Assembly: GCF_028649455.1 (NCBI RefSeq)
Contig: NZ_JAQSIO010000001.1
Coordinates: 248,001 to 312,000 of the forward strand
Direction of reading: 5' to 3'
DNA length: 64,000 nucleotides
DNA from: Curvibacter microcysteis
GTDB taxonomy: Bacteria; Pseudomonadota; Gammaproteobacteria; Burkholderiales; Burkholderiaceae_C
The position numbers and the translations under genes were made by a program. Of this stretch, positions 40,844 to 50,400 are shown in pieces (positions within the stretch are counted from its first letter, which is position 1; each line of letters starts with the position of its first letter). The notes under the pieces were generated by a model that saw nothing but the letters and a program-made list of their open reading frames with translations, did not search any database and had not been told where the DNA came from.

Positions 40844-43633
40844 ATGACACACGCAATGATCTTTCCCATTTCTGCAAGCCCCGCATGGCGCCACGCTCAT
40901 GGCACCCTGACGGTCGTGGCACTGGCGACTTCCATGTTGTGCGCCGCCCACCTAGCGAGCGCTCAGGCCCAGAGCAGCCCGAGTTCTGATTTGGCGAGCG
41001 AACTTCAGCGTCGCTTTGATGATCAGCAGGCAGAGATTGCCCGGTATCTGGCCAATAACCCCAGTGTCCAGCGCGAAGTGCTTCGGGACGGGGTGGTGTA
41101 CCGCATCGTGCGCATAGGTTCAGACGGCCGGCCCATCTACATCAAAAACAAGGATGTCACCTTCAACAGCCGCAGTAATGTCGAATCCGGGCAACTCATC
41201 AAGGCCGATTCGCTTTATCCGGGCGGAAGTCTGGGGGTGAATATCACCGGGCAGGACATGGTGGTGGGGGTCTGGGAGCCCGGCGTTCCCCGAGCCACGC
41301 ACGAGTTGCTGGCCGGCAAGATCACCATCGAGGCCAACCAGTTGGGCAGCACCACCGACTCGGCCCGCAACCATGCCACCCATGTGACCGGCACCATCAT
41401 CGGCAAGTCTGGCCTGAGCGGCAATGGGGCCAGTGCCCAGGGGATTGCCTACAGCGCAAGCTCACGCAATTGGGACTCTGACAACGACACGGCGGAGATG
41501 TATGCGGCGGGTCTCGCTGTCGGGGGGCTTATGGTGTCCAACCACTCGTACGGCTACGCCAACGACAACACCGTCCCAGTGTGGCAGTTCGGGGCCTACG
41601 ACAACGAATCCCGCGCCTGGGACCAAGTGGTCAGTTCACTGGTCTACTACCAACCCTTCGTGGCGGCGGGCAATGAGCAGCAAGCCAATGGGAACGCCAC
41701 CAAGGGCGGCTACGACTTGATGACAGGGGCCAGCGCCGCCAAGAACGTGGTGACCGTTGGGGCCGTGAATGCCGACAAAAGCATGTCGGACTACAGCAAC
41801 TGGGGCCCGACCGATGATGGCCGCCTCAAGCCTGAAATCGTGGCACGCGGGACGGGCATCAATTCGGCCACAGCCACCAGCGACACCGCCTACAGCGGCA
41901 GCACAAGCGATTCCAGTGGCACCTCTTACGCAACGCCAGCCGCATCGGCCGCTGCGCTGCTCCTCCAGCAGTACTACCGTTCCCGTTACGGTTTAAGCAA
42001 CATGCGCTCGGAAACGTTGCGGGCCCTGATGTTTGGCACCACTGAGGACCTGGGTCGGCCAGGGCCCGACCACCAGTTTGGTTGGGGCCTGTTGAACGTG
42101 CAAAACGCTGCCAGCGCCATCAAGCAGCGCACCACACCCTATGGACAATCTAACTGCGCCGGCAGCTACCTGGCCTCTGAACTGCGCGGTGCCATCATCG
42201 ACGAGTTGAGCGTCAACCCAACCAACAACGGTGCGGCGGCTTGCTACCGATCGTTGTATGCCCGAGGTGGGGTGCCCTTGGTAGTCAACATGGCGTGGAA
42301 CGATGATCCGGGCCTCGAGCAAACCGCGGCTGACCCCGTTGACGACACCACTTCGCGGGTCATCTACAACTTCGATATCGAGGTCCTTGAGCTTGCCACG
42401 GGCAATACTTTCCGCCCCTGGAAGATTCCAGATATGGCACACCGAACGGACAATGCCACGCTCTCTACCGCCGCCTTTGATGACATGGGGCAGAACTTCA
42501 AGCAGGTGATCATTCCCAACCCGGTCGCTGACACCGAGTACCGGGTGATTTTCCGCAAGCACAGCTCATCCCCCGCAGCGACCAAGGCCATGGCCTTGGT
42601 GGTCACAGGTACCTCGATCAGCAATGCCCGTTCAGAGATCCGTGGTACCCCTGCCGTGACTGGCACCGCGCAGGTGGGCCAAACCTTGACCAGCAGCTAC
42701 AGCTACTGGGATTTCGAGGAGGACATTGAAGGCGCGAGTACCTACCGCTGGGTGTGGGCCACGCCAGCCGGCAGAGGCGTGACCCGAACCACCATCGCCG
42801 GAGCCACCGCCCGCAGCTACACGCCTGTGAGCAATGATCTAGGCAAAGCGTTGCAGTTCTGCGTGACCCCTGTGGCGGCGGCCGGCAATACCGGTGCAGG
42901 CACCGAGGCCTGTTCGAGCTCCACGCTGGCCGTCGCAGCCCAAGCCCCGGTCAACGCCAGTTGCGGGAGCAGCGCCAACTCCGCCAGCGCCTACCTCCCC
43001 GCAGCGAACCTGTGCTTGGTCGGCACAGCCGGCGTGGTGAGCGCTGGCACCCGCAGTTGGTCCTGGAGCTGCAATGGTAGTGGTGGAGGAAGCGCCGCGA
43101 CCTGTTCTGCCCCCTTCAGCTCGGTGGCGACCGGACGCGAGGTAGGAGCGATCCAGCCCGCAGGCAACAACAACTGGCAGATTAGGTCGGCCAACTCAGG
43201 TTTTATCTCTCCGCCCGCGTCCCCGCCCACTGGTGTGAGCTTCCCCCAGGGCGCCACCAAAGTGGTGCTGGACAGCGGCACACCGGGCTCCAGCACCACC
43301 GTCACTTTGCGCTTCAGCAGCATTCCCGCTGGTGCCCAACTCTACAAATACGGCAAGGAAAATGGCCTGGGGGATACCAATAAATGGTTCGCCTACCCAG
43401 CCACCATTGACGCGCAAGCCGGGACCGTTGTTTACACCCTCACCGACGGGCAGAAGGGCGATAACGACTGGACGGCTAACGGCGTCATTGACGACCCGGT
43501 AGCGCTGGGAATTGGTCTTAACGGCCAAGTTTCGGGAGTTCCGACGCTATCGGCTGCGGCTGCCTGGGCGCTCAGCGCCCTGCTAGTGGTCGCCTCGATG
43601 CTGCCTTTGCGTCGCCGAAGGGCTTACACATAG
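40844..43633 (+). CDS. Secreted S8 (subtilisin-like) peptidase with IPTL-type C-terminal anchor
   Basis: A 929-residue exported protease. Signal peptide around residues 17-42, a short propeptide, then an S8 domain: His177 (HATHVTG), Asn277 (AAGNE) and Ser361 (GTSYATP). At the usual catalytic Asp position the sequence is 'VGVWEPGVPRATH', giving Glu145. A C-terminal beta-rich part follows, then a Cys-containing repeat region and an anchor-U-like domain ('TLTDGQKGDNDWTANGVIDDP'). The last 30 residues, 'VPTLSAAAAWALSALLVVASMLPLRRRR', form an IPTL-type sorting signal (motif, helix, Arg cluster). ATG 40844 or 40856 start the signal peptide; neither has a good ribosome site. Confidence 0.88.
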   Translation: MTHAMIFPISASPAWRHAHGTLTVVALATSMLCAAHLASAQAQSSPSSDLASELQRRFDDQQAEIARYLANNPSVQREVLRDGVVYRIVRIGSDGRPIYIKNKDVTFNSRSNVESGQLIKADSLYPGGSLGVNITGQDMVVGVWEPGVPRATHELLAGKITIEANQLGSTTDSARNHATHVTGTIIGKSGLSGNGASAQGIAYSASSRNWDSDNDTAEMYAAGLAVGGLMVSNHSYGYANDNTVPVWQFGAYDNESRAWDQVVSSLVYYQPFVAAGNEQQANGNATKGGYDLMTGASAAKNVVTVGAVNADKSMSDYSNWGPTDDGRLKPEIVARGTGINSATATSDTAYSGSTSDSSGTSYATPAASAAALLLQQYYRSRYGLSNMRSETLRALMFGTTEDLGRPGPDHQFGWGLLNVQNAASAIKQRTTPYGQSNCAGSYLASELRGAIIDELSVNPTNNGAAACYRSLYARGGVPLVVNMAWNDDPGLEQTAADPVDDTTSRVIYNFDIEVLELATGNTFRPWKIPDMAHRTDNATLSTAAFDDMGQNFKQVIIPNPVADTEYRVIFRKHSSSPAATKAMALVVTGTSISNARSEIRGTPAVTGTAQVGQTLTSSYSYWDFEEDIEGASTYRWVWATPAGRGVTRTTIAGATARSYTPVSNDLGKALQFCVTPVAAAGNTGAGTEACSSSTLAVAAQAPVNASCGSSANSASAYLPAANLCLVGTAGVVSAGTRSWSWSCNGSGGGSAATCSAPFSSVATGREVGAIQPAGNNNWQIRSANSGFISPPASPPTGVSFPQGATKVVLDSGTPGSSTTVTLRFSSIPAGAQLYKYGKENGLGDTNKWFAYPATIDAQAGTVVYTLTDGQKGDNDWTANGVIDDPVALGIGLNGQVSGVPTLSAAAAWALSALLVVASMLPLRRRRAYT

Positions 43634-43810
43634 TCGAATGCGGTTGGAATCAATCTTGTTGAGTAGTACTAAAAAATGGGACAGGTTGAGTCCATGCGAG
43701 ATTCATCGTGTGAGACGAAGTTAGCTGATGAGGGCTTCGCGCCGTACAGTGCAGTGCAGTGCAGTGCATTGCTTACTTTGTCTGGAAGTTGAAAAACCGC
43801 TACGGCGTTG
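43634..43810. repeat. CAGTG pentamer repeat in a short intergenic region
   Basis: CAGTG occurs four times in tandem at 43747-43766, followed by one imperfect copy (CATTG). It lies between the S8 peptidase gene and a dead IS3 element. No other feature is seen here. Confidence 0.7.
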
Positions 43811-44816
43811 TGACCTAGCCCCTTCTGCCGTACCCGCCATAAAGCGGAAGTCCTAGTTACAAGGTTCATAGGATTCGGTGCTGACGAAGGATCGCGTTGC
43901 ATCGCCAGCGTGCAGGCGATGCAACGAAGCGAACTTGGCCGGCGCCAGCCGCTGGCAACTGCTGTGCGGCCTGACCTGGTTGTAGTCCCGTCGCCAAGCG
44001 GCGACGGTGGTCCGGGCCTGGCTCAGCGTCTGGACCCACTGGTCATTCAGGCACTCGTCACGGAACTTGCCGTTGGAGCCCTCGGTGTAGCCGTTTTGCA
44101 TGGGGCGGCCCGGCTCGATCAGGATGTGCCGGATGCCGTGCGTGCTGGCCCAGGCCATGAAGGCCCAGCTGGTGAACTCCGGGCCGTTGTCGGTACGCAC
44201 CGCCTGCGGATAGCCCCTGAAGAGCGCGGCCTGGTCCAGAAGCCGGGCGACGTATTAGCTCGAGATGCCCCAGCCCACGGCAATGCGCACACATTCGTGG
44301 CTGAAGTCGTCGGCCACGGTCAGGCACTTGCGGCGCCGCCCGGTGATAAGGCTGTCACTGACAAAGTCCATGCTCCAAACCTCATTGACGCCCTGCGCCA
44401 GTTGCAGCGTCAAGCGTTCACTGGCCACGCGTTTGACCTTCTTGCGCCGGCGCGTATGGGCGATCTCGATGATCTAGCCGTTAAGTGCCTGGGTCATGGT
44501 GTCAACCATCGGATGGATGGCGGTAGCTGTCGCGGGAGAGCCTCACCAGGCGGCAGGCACGGCGATCGGACAGATCGCAATGTTGGATCATCACCGACAC
44601 CGCGGCGCGCCTGGCTGGTGGAGCTCGCGCTTTACCCCAAAGACGGTGTTCAACGCATGGAATTCGAGATGGGCCTCGGCCAGCAGCTCCTCGATCCGCA
44701 GATCGGTCTCGGCCTGGTTGCGGAAGCAGATGATCTGCTCTTTCTCATGGCTGTCATTTCCCAGGTTGACGGACTTCGCTGCCATTGGGTTGGTACGGCT
44801 GGGAGGGGGCAGGTCA
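43811..44816 (-). mobile_element. Degenerate IS3-family insertion sequence
   Basis: About 1.0 kb bounded by imperfect inverted repeats: TGACCTAGCCCCTTCT at 43811-43826 and, on the minus strand from 44816, TGACCTGCCCCCTCCC, both followed by GCCGTACC. It carries an orfB transposase on the minus strand, and a shortened orfA-like piece at 44591-44785 ('RIEELLAEAHLEFHALNTVFGVK'). It is shorter than intact relatives (about 1.2 kb). No target-site duplication was found at the ends. Confidence 0.8.
43853..44560 (-). pseudogene. IS3-family transposase OrfB, two in-frame stops
   Basis: The conceptual product has the rve integrase core with its acidic residues: 'VNEVWSMDFVSD', 'AVRTDNGPEFTS' and 'NGYTEGSNGKFRDECLN'. 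TAG at 44474-44476 and TAA at 44255-44257 interrupt the same frame; the region 43853-44200 alone is still open from an internal ATG. The element cannot make an active transposase as read. Confidence 0.85.
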
Positions 44817-45371
44817 ACTTCGCTGGAAAGCCGGTGACGTGGGTGGTCCGGTCTTAGTGCGAAGCTTCCACACCGCTGAGGTGGCTGATGGCCGGATAGC
44901 TCGCCTTTGGGTACTTATTGAGAGCGAGAGGTCTTGATACCTTGAATCGATCCGGAGTGATTCACTCCGGAAAACTCTCTGTCTCCGTACCGGAAGGCCC
45001 ATCTTTTTCACTTTATACAATAATTGTTATGTTTAATTAAACGGCCTGGTGGATGCCTTGACCGAAAGCGATGCTAGAGACATCCTGAACTGAAATTGAC
45101 GTATTCGCACCGACCTGAAGACTGCACTCCCAACGCCGCCGGAGACTTGCCAATAGTTCTCACGCGCCTCTGCAAATATCCATGGCGGGAAGATCACTTG
45201 GCTATTCGTCAGTCAAACCGTGGTGTCCCAACCCTGAATGGCGAGCCGCAACGCCTAATGTGCCGACGTGCCGTTCATGGGTTGCATCCAAAGGCAGGAT
45301 TGGGCACCTTCCTCTCATGGCGCCGAATACCGTCAAAGTGGCGTGTTCAGTTACACAGGCTGCCGAACAGA
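44817..45371. other. Intergenic region with a perfect 9-base-pair hairpin
   Basis: No supported gene in 555 bases. TCCGGAGTG (44951-44959) and CACTCCGGA (44963-44971) form a perfect stem with a 3-base loop. About 50 bases later comes an AT-rich stretch (45011-45043). The hairpin could be an operator or an attenuator; there is no downstream gene on the plus strand. Confidence 0.45.
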
Positions 45372-47201
45372 TCAAAAGGTCTCCCAATCGCTGTCGTTAT
45401 GCGCTGCGGGCTGTGGCTTGGCAGCAGCTGATGGAGATGCACGACCGATCACAGACAAGTCCTGCACGAACTTCGCCGATGCCTGCGCTGAAGACTGTCT
45501 GGCTTCTGGCGGGTTGTCGCGGACCGACACAGAGCCCGTCAATGCTTTGGAGGACGCACCCGACCGATTCGAGAGAGAAGCCGGCGCGGGGCGTTTAGCG
45601 GACGACAACGGACTCGTGGACCTGACTGCCGACATGGTGGGAGCGTCAAGCGCTGCCCGACCATCCAATCGAAAGACGCTGACTGCTTGCACCAACTCTT
45701 GGGCTTGGTTTTTGAGGCCCGTGGCGGCAGCGGCCATCTCTTCGACCAAGGCCGCGTTTTGTTGGGTGGTGTGATCCATCTGCGTCACAGCTTCGCCCAC
45801 CTGACCCACACCAGTACTTTGTTGACCGGTTGCAGCGCTGATCTCGCTCACGATGTCACTGACTCGTTGGATGGCACCGACCACCTCATCCATGGTTTGT
45901 CCGGCCTGGTCGACCAAACTGCTGCCTTGCTCCACACGCTGCACGCTGTCGGTGATCAAGGTCTTGATTTCCTTGGCCGCCTCGGCGCTGCGCCCAGCCA
46001 GGGCTCGGACTTCGCCGGCAACCACAGCAAAGCCCCTGCCCTGCTCCCCGGCGCGGGCGGCTTCAACTGCAGCGTTCAAAGCCAGAATATTGGTCTGGAA
46101 GGCGATGCCATCAATCACGCCAATGATGTCGCCAATCTTCTGGCTGCTGAGATGGATCTCCTTCATGGTGTGCACCATCTGCGAGACGACCTCACCACCG
46201 CGCTGCGCCACTTGCGAAGCACTGATCGCCAGTTGATTGGCTTGAAGGGCATTGTCGGCGTTGTGTTGTACCGCAGAGCCCAGCTGCTCCATGGATGCAG
46301 CCGTCTGCTGCAGGGCACTCGCCTGGTTCTCCGTGCGGGCACTGAGGTCGGCGTTGCCCGTAGCGATTTCCGCACTGGCGGTACAGACCCCTTCAGCCCC
46401 CTGGCGGACTTTGGACACGACCTTGACCAGGCTTTGCTGCATCGACGAAAAAGCCCGGAGCAATTGAGCCACTTCATCTTGGCCCCGCACTTCGATCGGG
46501 CGACTCAAATCGCCATGTGCCACAGACTCGGTGATCTGGATCGCTTGGTTGAGTGATCTCGACAAATTGCGCACCAGCGCCAGACCCACCACAGCGGCAA
46601 TCAGCACGCCCGCCACGATGGAGGCGATGCACAACGCGCTGATGAACTGAAAGCTGGCGATCGCGGCCTCATATTCTTGCTTTGCCACATCGACCTGTAG
46701 CTGTTGAAGCGCGTGCATACCATCGCGGACTGGGTCCCACAAAGGATGCATCTTCTCCAGAGCCAAACGCCGTGCCTCTTCCAGATCATTGGATCGCATG
46801 GCATTGACTGCAGGCATGAGTCCTTCATCCAGGTAGCGGGTGCGCGCCAACTCCCAATCCTTGGCCAAGCGCGCCTCCTCCGGCGTGAGGTAAGTGATTT
46901 TGTAGGCGTCCCAGACCTTGGCGACAGTCTTCGTGTTGTTCTCGATTTCTTGAACGTAGCGACGAGTGTGCTCGGGTTGGGCAAAGGCGATGGCATTTGC
47001 CACGGCGAGTCGGTTGCGCAACATCAGTCTCTGCACCTCTGCCAGCCCGGCCAACGGGACAACACGATCGACATAAACCGTCTGCAGCGAGCTGTTGGAT
47101 CGGTTCATACCGGTCAAACCGGTCACACCGACGAGCACCAGCAGCAAGGCCATCAGCGAGAGAAGTCCAATCACCCGCGTAGAAATCTTGAATTGGCTCA
47201 T
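45372..47201 (-). CDS. Methyl-accepting chemotaxis protein with CheR-binding C terminus
   Basis: A 609-residue chemoreceptor: TM1 at about 10-30, a periplasmic four-helix bundle-type sensor (33-190), TM2 about 190-212, HAMP, and a methylation/signalling domain with '[42 protein letters not shown]'. A long flexible tail ends in DWETF, which fits the xWxxF pentapeptide that tethers CheR/CheB. Thus a high-abundance-type receptor. Ligand unknown. ATG 47201 is the only reasonable start. Confidence 0.93.
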   Translation of the reverse strand: MSQFKISTRVIGLLSLMALLLVLVGVTGLTGMNRSNSSLQTVYVDRVVPLAGLAEVQRLMLRNRLAVANAIAFAQPEHTRRYVQEIENNTKTVAKVWDAYKITYLTPEEARLAKDWELARTRYLDEGLMPAVNAMRSNDLEEARRLALEKMHPLWDPVRDGMHALQQLQVDVAKQEYEAAIASFQFISALCIASIVAGVLIAAVVGLALVRNLSRSLNQAIQITESVAHGDLSRPIEVRGQDEVAQLLRAFSSMQQSLVKVVSKVRQGAEGVCTASAEIATGNADLSARTENQASALQQTAASMEQLGSAVQHNADNALQANQLAISASQVAQRGGEVVSQMVHTMKEIHLSSQKIGDIIGVIDGIAFQTNILALNAAVEAARAGEQGRGFAVVAGEVRALAGRSAEAAKEIKTLITDSVQRVEQGSSLVDQAGQTMDEVVGAIQRVSDIVSEISAATGQQSTGVGQVGEAVTQMDHTTQQNAALVEEMAAAATGLKNQAQELVQAVSVFRLDGRAALDAPTMSAVRSTSPLSSAKRPAPASLSNRSGASSKALTGSVSVRDNPPEARQSSAQASAKFVQDLSVIGRASPSAAAKPQPAAHNDSDWETF

Positions 47202-47721
47202 GTGTTGTCTTTATTAGGGGAAAGTAAATCCGGAACTGGGCCTTCGCAAGCCCCAACGAACGGGGGCTCAGTTGGCCCAACAGGTTCCATTCGATGGTGT
47301 GACATGTGCACTCCGCCAGCGCCTCGGCCTATCACGTCCTTGGTCTCAACCAACGAGCCACGCGCATTGAAAAGTTGCGTGATTCATCACCATCACATTT
47401 CAAGGTCAATCCCATGTGGTCCGTGGCAGCACGTCGCGTCTATCTTGAGAGTGAAACTTGGAAAATATCTTCTCACTGAAAGCCTGCCTCTTCGAGAAAT
47501 GCCACCCGTGGCAATCATCGAAGGGGCAGCCATCAATCTATAATTCGCGTCCGCCGACTACATTTGCCAGTAAACATCATTTGCATCAAATGTCGGCGTC
47601 ATAGATATGATTTTTTGATTGCATGATGTTGTGGATATCAGACAGCAGGCTGGGACCATCTCCTGATCGCCGTTCTGAGTGTCAAAAATTAACAATACTG
47701 AGCCACAGGGTTTGAAGAAAA
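47202..47721. promoter_or_regulatory. Divergent region between chemoreceptor and Crp/Fnr gene
   Basis: 520 bases with no supported gene. It serves as control region for the minus-strand chemoreceptor and the plus-strand Crp/Fnr regulator. AT-richer around 47555-47720. I found no exact FNR box or sigma-28 promoter. Confidence 0.4.
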
Positions 47722-48384
47722 ATGGTGAGTCAACTCAGCGTGGAAAGTAGGAATAAGCTGTTAGCGGTTTCGCGCCTGAAAATCTTTCCAGCTCACTCGA
47801 TCATCTGGGAGCGATGCTCGACTCAGCACCAGCTGTTGTATGTTGAATCTGGTGGGGTGCGCAGTCATATCGCCTCAGGGAGCGCCCCCAGATTTGGATA
47901 TGCCGAGTGGGGGCCCGGAAATTGGCTGGGCGAGGCGTTCATGGTCCTGGAGGGAGATACCATCTTCCACGTAGAAGCCGTCGAGAATTCAGTGCTGCGC
48001 TTGGTCGAGCGCGATGATTTTGAAGATTTGATGGCCACAGATGCCCATTTGGCGTGCGACGTCGCACGGCTGATTGCCTCTCGGTACAGACAGGTGCTGC
48101 GTTGGGTCGAAGAGACTCTTTCGCTGCCGATACCAGAGCGCATCGCCACCGAGTTGCTCCGCCATGCTCGGCCACGCTCACACGGCGGAACAGTCTTGTG
48201 GGGTACTCAGGACAGCTTAGCCAGTTGCCTTGCCTTGTCCCGTCCAACAGTGAGCAAGGTGCTTAAAAACTGGGAGCGCATGGGACTGATCGAACTGAAC
48301 TATGGATCGATTCTGATCTTGGACGGCAATCGTCTGATGGCAACAGCCTGCGGTGTGAACATGGATTGCGAACCTGTAGCCTGA
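47722..48384 (+). CDS. Crp/Fnr family transcriptional regulator (copy 1)
   Basis: A 220-residue protein: cyclic nucleotide-binding-type beta barrel ('YVESGGVRSHIASG', 'GPGNWLGEAFMV', 'VLRLVERDDFEDLM'), a long dimerisation helix ('ASRYRQVLRWVEETLSLPIPERIATEL') and a C-terminal HTH_Crp ('QDSLASCLALSRPTVSKVLKNWERMGLIELNYGSILILD'). It lacks the N-terminal Cys cluster of FNR and the usual cAMP-binding residues, so the signal is unknown. Clearly paralogous to the gene at 49103. Confidence 0.9.
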   Translation: MVSQLSVESRNKLLAVSRLKIFPAHSIIWERCSTQHQLLYVESGGVRSHIASGSAPRFGYAEWGPGNWLGEAFMVLEGDTIFHVEAVENSVLRLVERDDFEDLMATDAHLACDVARLIASRYRQVLRWVEETLSLPIPERIATELLRHARPRSHGGTVLWGTQDSLASCLALSRPTVSKVLKNWERMGLIELNYGSILILDGNRLMATACGVNMDCEPVA

Positions 48385-49102
48385 ATTCTGACCTTGCCAA
48401 GGTTATCGCGTACGCTCATGGGAACCGCGACCACAAGCCTTGATATGTCATTGCTTCGCCTTGTCGTGCCGGTTGTAATGCCTGCGGCTTCGCACCTTGT
48501 CCCAACCACCAATCTACGATTTGCTGTGTCGTGTTAGCGGTTCTAGGTATGTGTTAACCCGTGAGTCCCGGCCAGCACAGGAACCGATGCATCCGATCCA
48601 TCGAAGGACCGCGACTCAAACGCTGCGGGACATAAGACGGTCACCAAACTCCATCAGGCCCCCAATGGGCTGCAATCAGCGTGCGCCATCTGGCGAATCC
48701 ACTGGCATGCGGCTGTTTGGATGCACTCAGGGCCGCATTCAAGCGATCGGTACCTGGATCTGGATTTGAATCTGGTCACCTGACCGAAGTACTGCACACG
48801 CCTGGCGCACCGGCCAGATCCCAAGCATTGCCTGACCCAGTGCACTTCGGTCGGATCTCAAGAACGATCACCGGATCTCGGGCTCAGGGGCCAACAGTGT
48901 AAAGATTTTTCGTTTGAGTTGCAGTGACACAACGAATAGCAACCAATTGCTAACTTTTCCACACGTCATGGCGCATAATATTTTCATTATATCTTTATAA
49001 TTATTTTAATATAGTATATTAAGTTAATAAATGCCAGCCTCATGATAATTGGAGTTTTAATAAATTCAAAAAAACAGAGGCGACTACTGCAAAAATAAAC
49101 AA
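48385..49102. other. Intergenic region, GC drop to AT-rich promoter
   Basis: 718 bases. The left part is near the window's average composition and shows no recognised gene. From about 48960 the sequence becomes strikingly AT-rich (ATTTTCATTATATC, TTTAATATAGTATATTAAG around 48978-49024), which would make a good promoter and H-NS target for the next gene. Confidence 0.5.
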
Positions 49103-49759
49103 ATGAGCTATCCGACTGCCGGCATATACCTAATTCCGTCGAACATCTCGGAGAGACTGCTGAAACACGGCCAGATCCATTCGATTGCTGCCGGAAAAAT
49201 AATTGCGCGACCAGATTCCACATCAAATCCAATTTTTCACGTCATTTCAGGAAATATTCGAACCTTCGCATACTCCAACGATGGACGCCAATTTGGTGTC
49301 ACTGACTGGAAGGCAGGACATTGGTTCGGCGAAGCCTATATATTTCCATCAAGCAAATATCAATACTGTGCCGAGAGTACAGAAGATAGCGTCGTTGCCT
49401 TTTTAAGCCCGGAGATCCTATTGAAGCTCTATGAATCTGACCATGAGGTTCTTTACCACATGCACCGGCTCATGGCTTCGCGCTATCAACGACTTGTCGG
49501 TTGGCTCCAAGACTCCATGCTGACGCCTTTGCCCAAGAGGATCGCAACCGTACTGAGTCAAACATGGGAAGCAACGGGGTCTGATAAATATATCTTTAAC
49601 TCATCGCAAGACCATGTGGCAGAGTATCTTGGCGTCTCCCGGCAGGCTGTGAACAAGATCTTGAGAAAATGGGCCGCTCAAGGGCACATTGAAATTTACT
49701 ATGGATATCTGGTGATCAAAAATCCACAGGAAATAATTTCCATCTCCAAACCAAATTAA
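49103..49759 (+). CDS. Crp/Fnr family transcriptional regulator (copy 2, AT-rich islet)
   Basis: A 218-residue regulator with the same architecture as the gene at 47722: 'FHVISGNIRTFAYSNDGRQFGVTDWKAGHWFGEAYIF', dimerisation helix 'MASRYQRLVGWLQDSMLTPLPKRIATVL', and HTH 'QDHVAEYLGVSRQAVNKILRKWAAQGHIEIYYGYLVIKN'. Codon use is AT-richer than in neighbouring genes. No FNR cysteines. It lies 16 bases before a small membrane-protein gene, probably one operon. Confidence 0.9.
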   Translation: MSYPTAGIYLIPSNISERLLKHGQIHSIAAGKIIARPDSTSNPIFHVISGNIRTFAYSNDGRQFGVTDWKAGHWFGEAYIFPSSKYQYCAESTEDSVVAFLSPEILLKLYESDHEVLYHMHRLMASRYQRLVGWLQDSMLTPLPKRIATVLSQTWEATGSDKYIFNSSQDHVAEYLGVSRQAVNKILRKWAAQGHIEIYYGYLVIKNPQEIISISKPN

Positions 49760-49775
49760 GTCGACAGCCAACATC

Positions 49776-50318
49776 ATGCATGAACGCATCCGTCTTCTCC
49801 AAAGATATGCTGAAATTGCATTGATGGGCATCGGCTTATTGGCCCATGTAGGCTTCCTCTTGAAAATCGTCAAATCCGAGTCTCAAGAGGCCACGATCGA
49901 TAGAAAAATAAAATCAGAAGCAGTCAGCCAAATAAAAGAAGCACTGCGCTTGGCACGGATTGTAGAGGACAACTTCCGATTCAGCATCATAGAAATCAGT
50001 GCCATCCCGAATAGCAACACCGAGAAAAATAGAGCGCTGCTGGATGAAATCAAAAACACAGCAAGAACGATTTCAAATGATCTCTATGAAACAGTGGAGA
50101 CCGTGGAAAATGCGCTCGAGCAGTTGATTGAAACGCCAACCTGTGGGCGTGCCTGGAGCCGAGAATGGCGCCTCGCCTTCGATGCACTCCACTCACGCAC
50201 CCAAACTTCCATACATTCGGTCATGAAGGCCCTAGAAGAGGTACAGAATTTTCCATTCAAGTACCCACACAGAATAGGTCAAGCTCATATCAAAAACTCT
50301 GGGCCTCAAGATGATTGA
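49776..50318 (+). CDS. Small membrane-anchored helical protein of unknown function
   Basis: A 180-residue protein I do not recognise. One hydrophobic helix near residues 12-31 ('YAEIALMGIGLLAHVGFLLKIV'), then mostly charged helical sequence that may form a coiled coil (about 40-130). No catalytic motif. It is co-directional with copy 2 of the Crp/Fnr gene and precedes a chemoreceptor by 82 bases. AT-rich codon use like its upstream neighbour suggests the pair was acquired together. It could be a signalling accessory or a sensor partner of the regulator; that is a guess. Confidence 0.75.
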   Translation: MHERIRLLQRYAEIALMGIGLLAHVGFLLKIVKSESQEATIDRKIKSEAVSQIKEALRLARIVEDNFRFSIIEISAIPNSNTEKNRALLDEIKNTARTISNDLYETVETVENALEQLIETPTCGRAWSREWRLAFDALHSRTQTSIHSVMKALEEVQNFPFKYPHRIGQAHIKNSGPQDD

Positions 50319-50400
50319 AGCCTATCAGGGCGCATTTGGCATGCAGCGCCGCAGATAGGCCAATACGGCAGCAACGGTAACCACCAAGGGAGTTCTTGCG

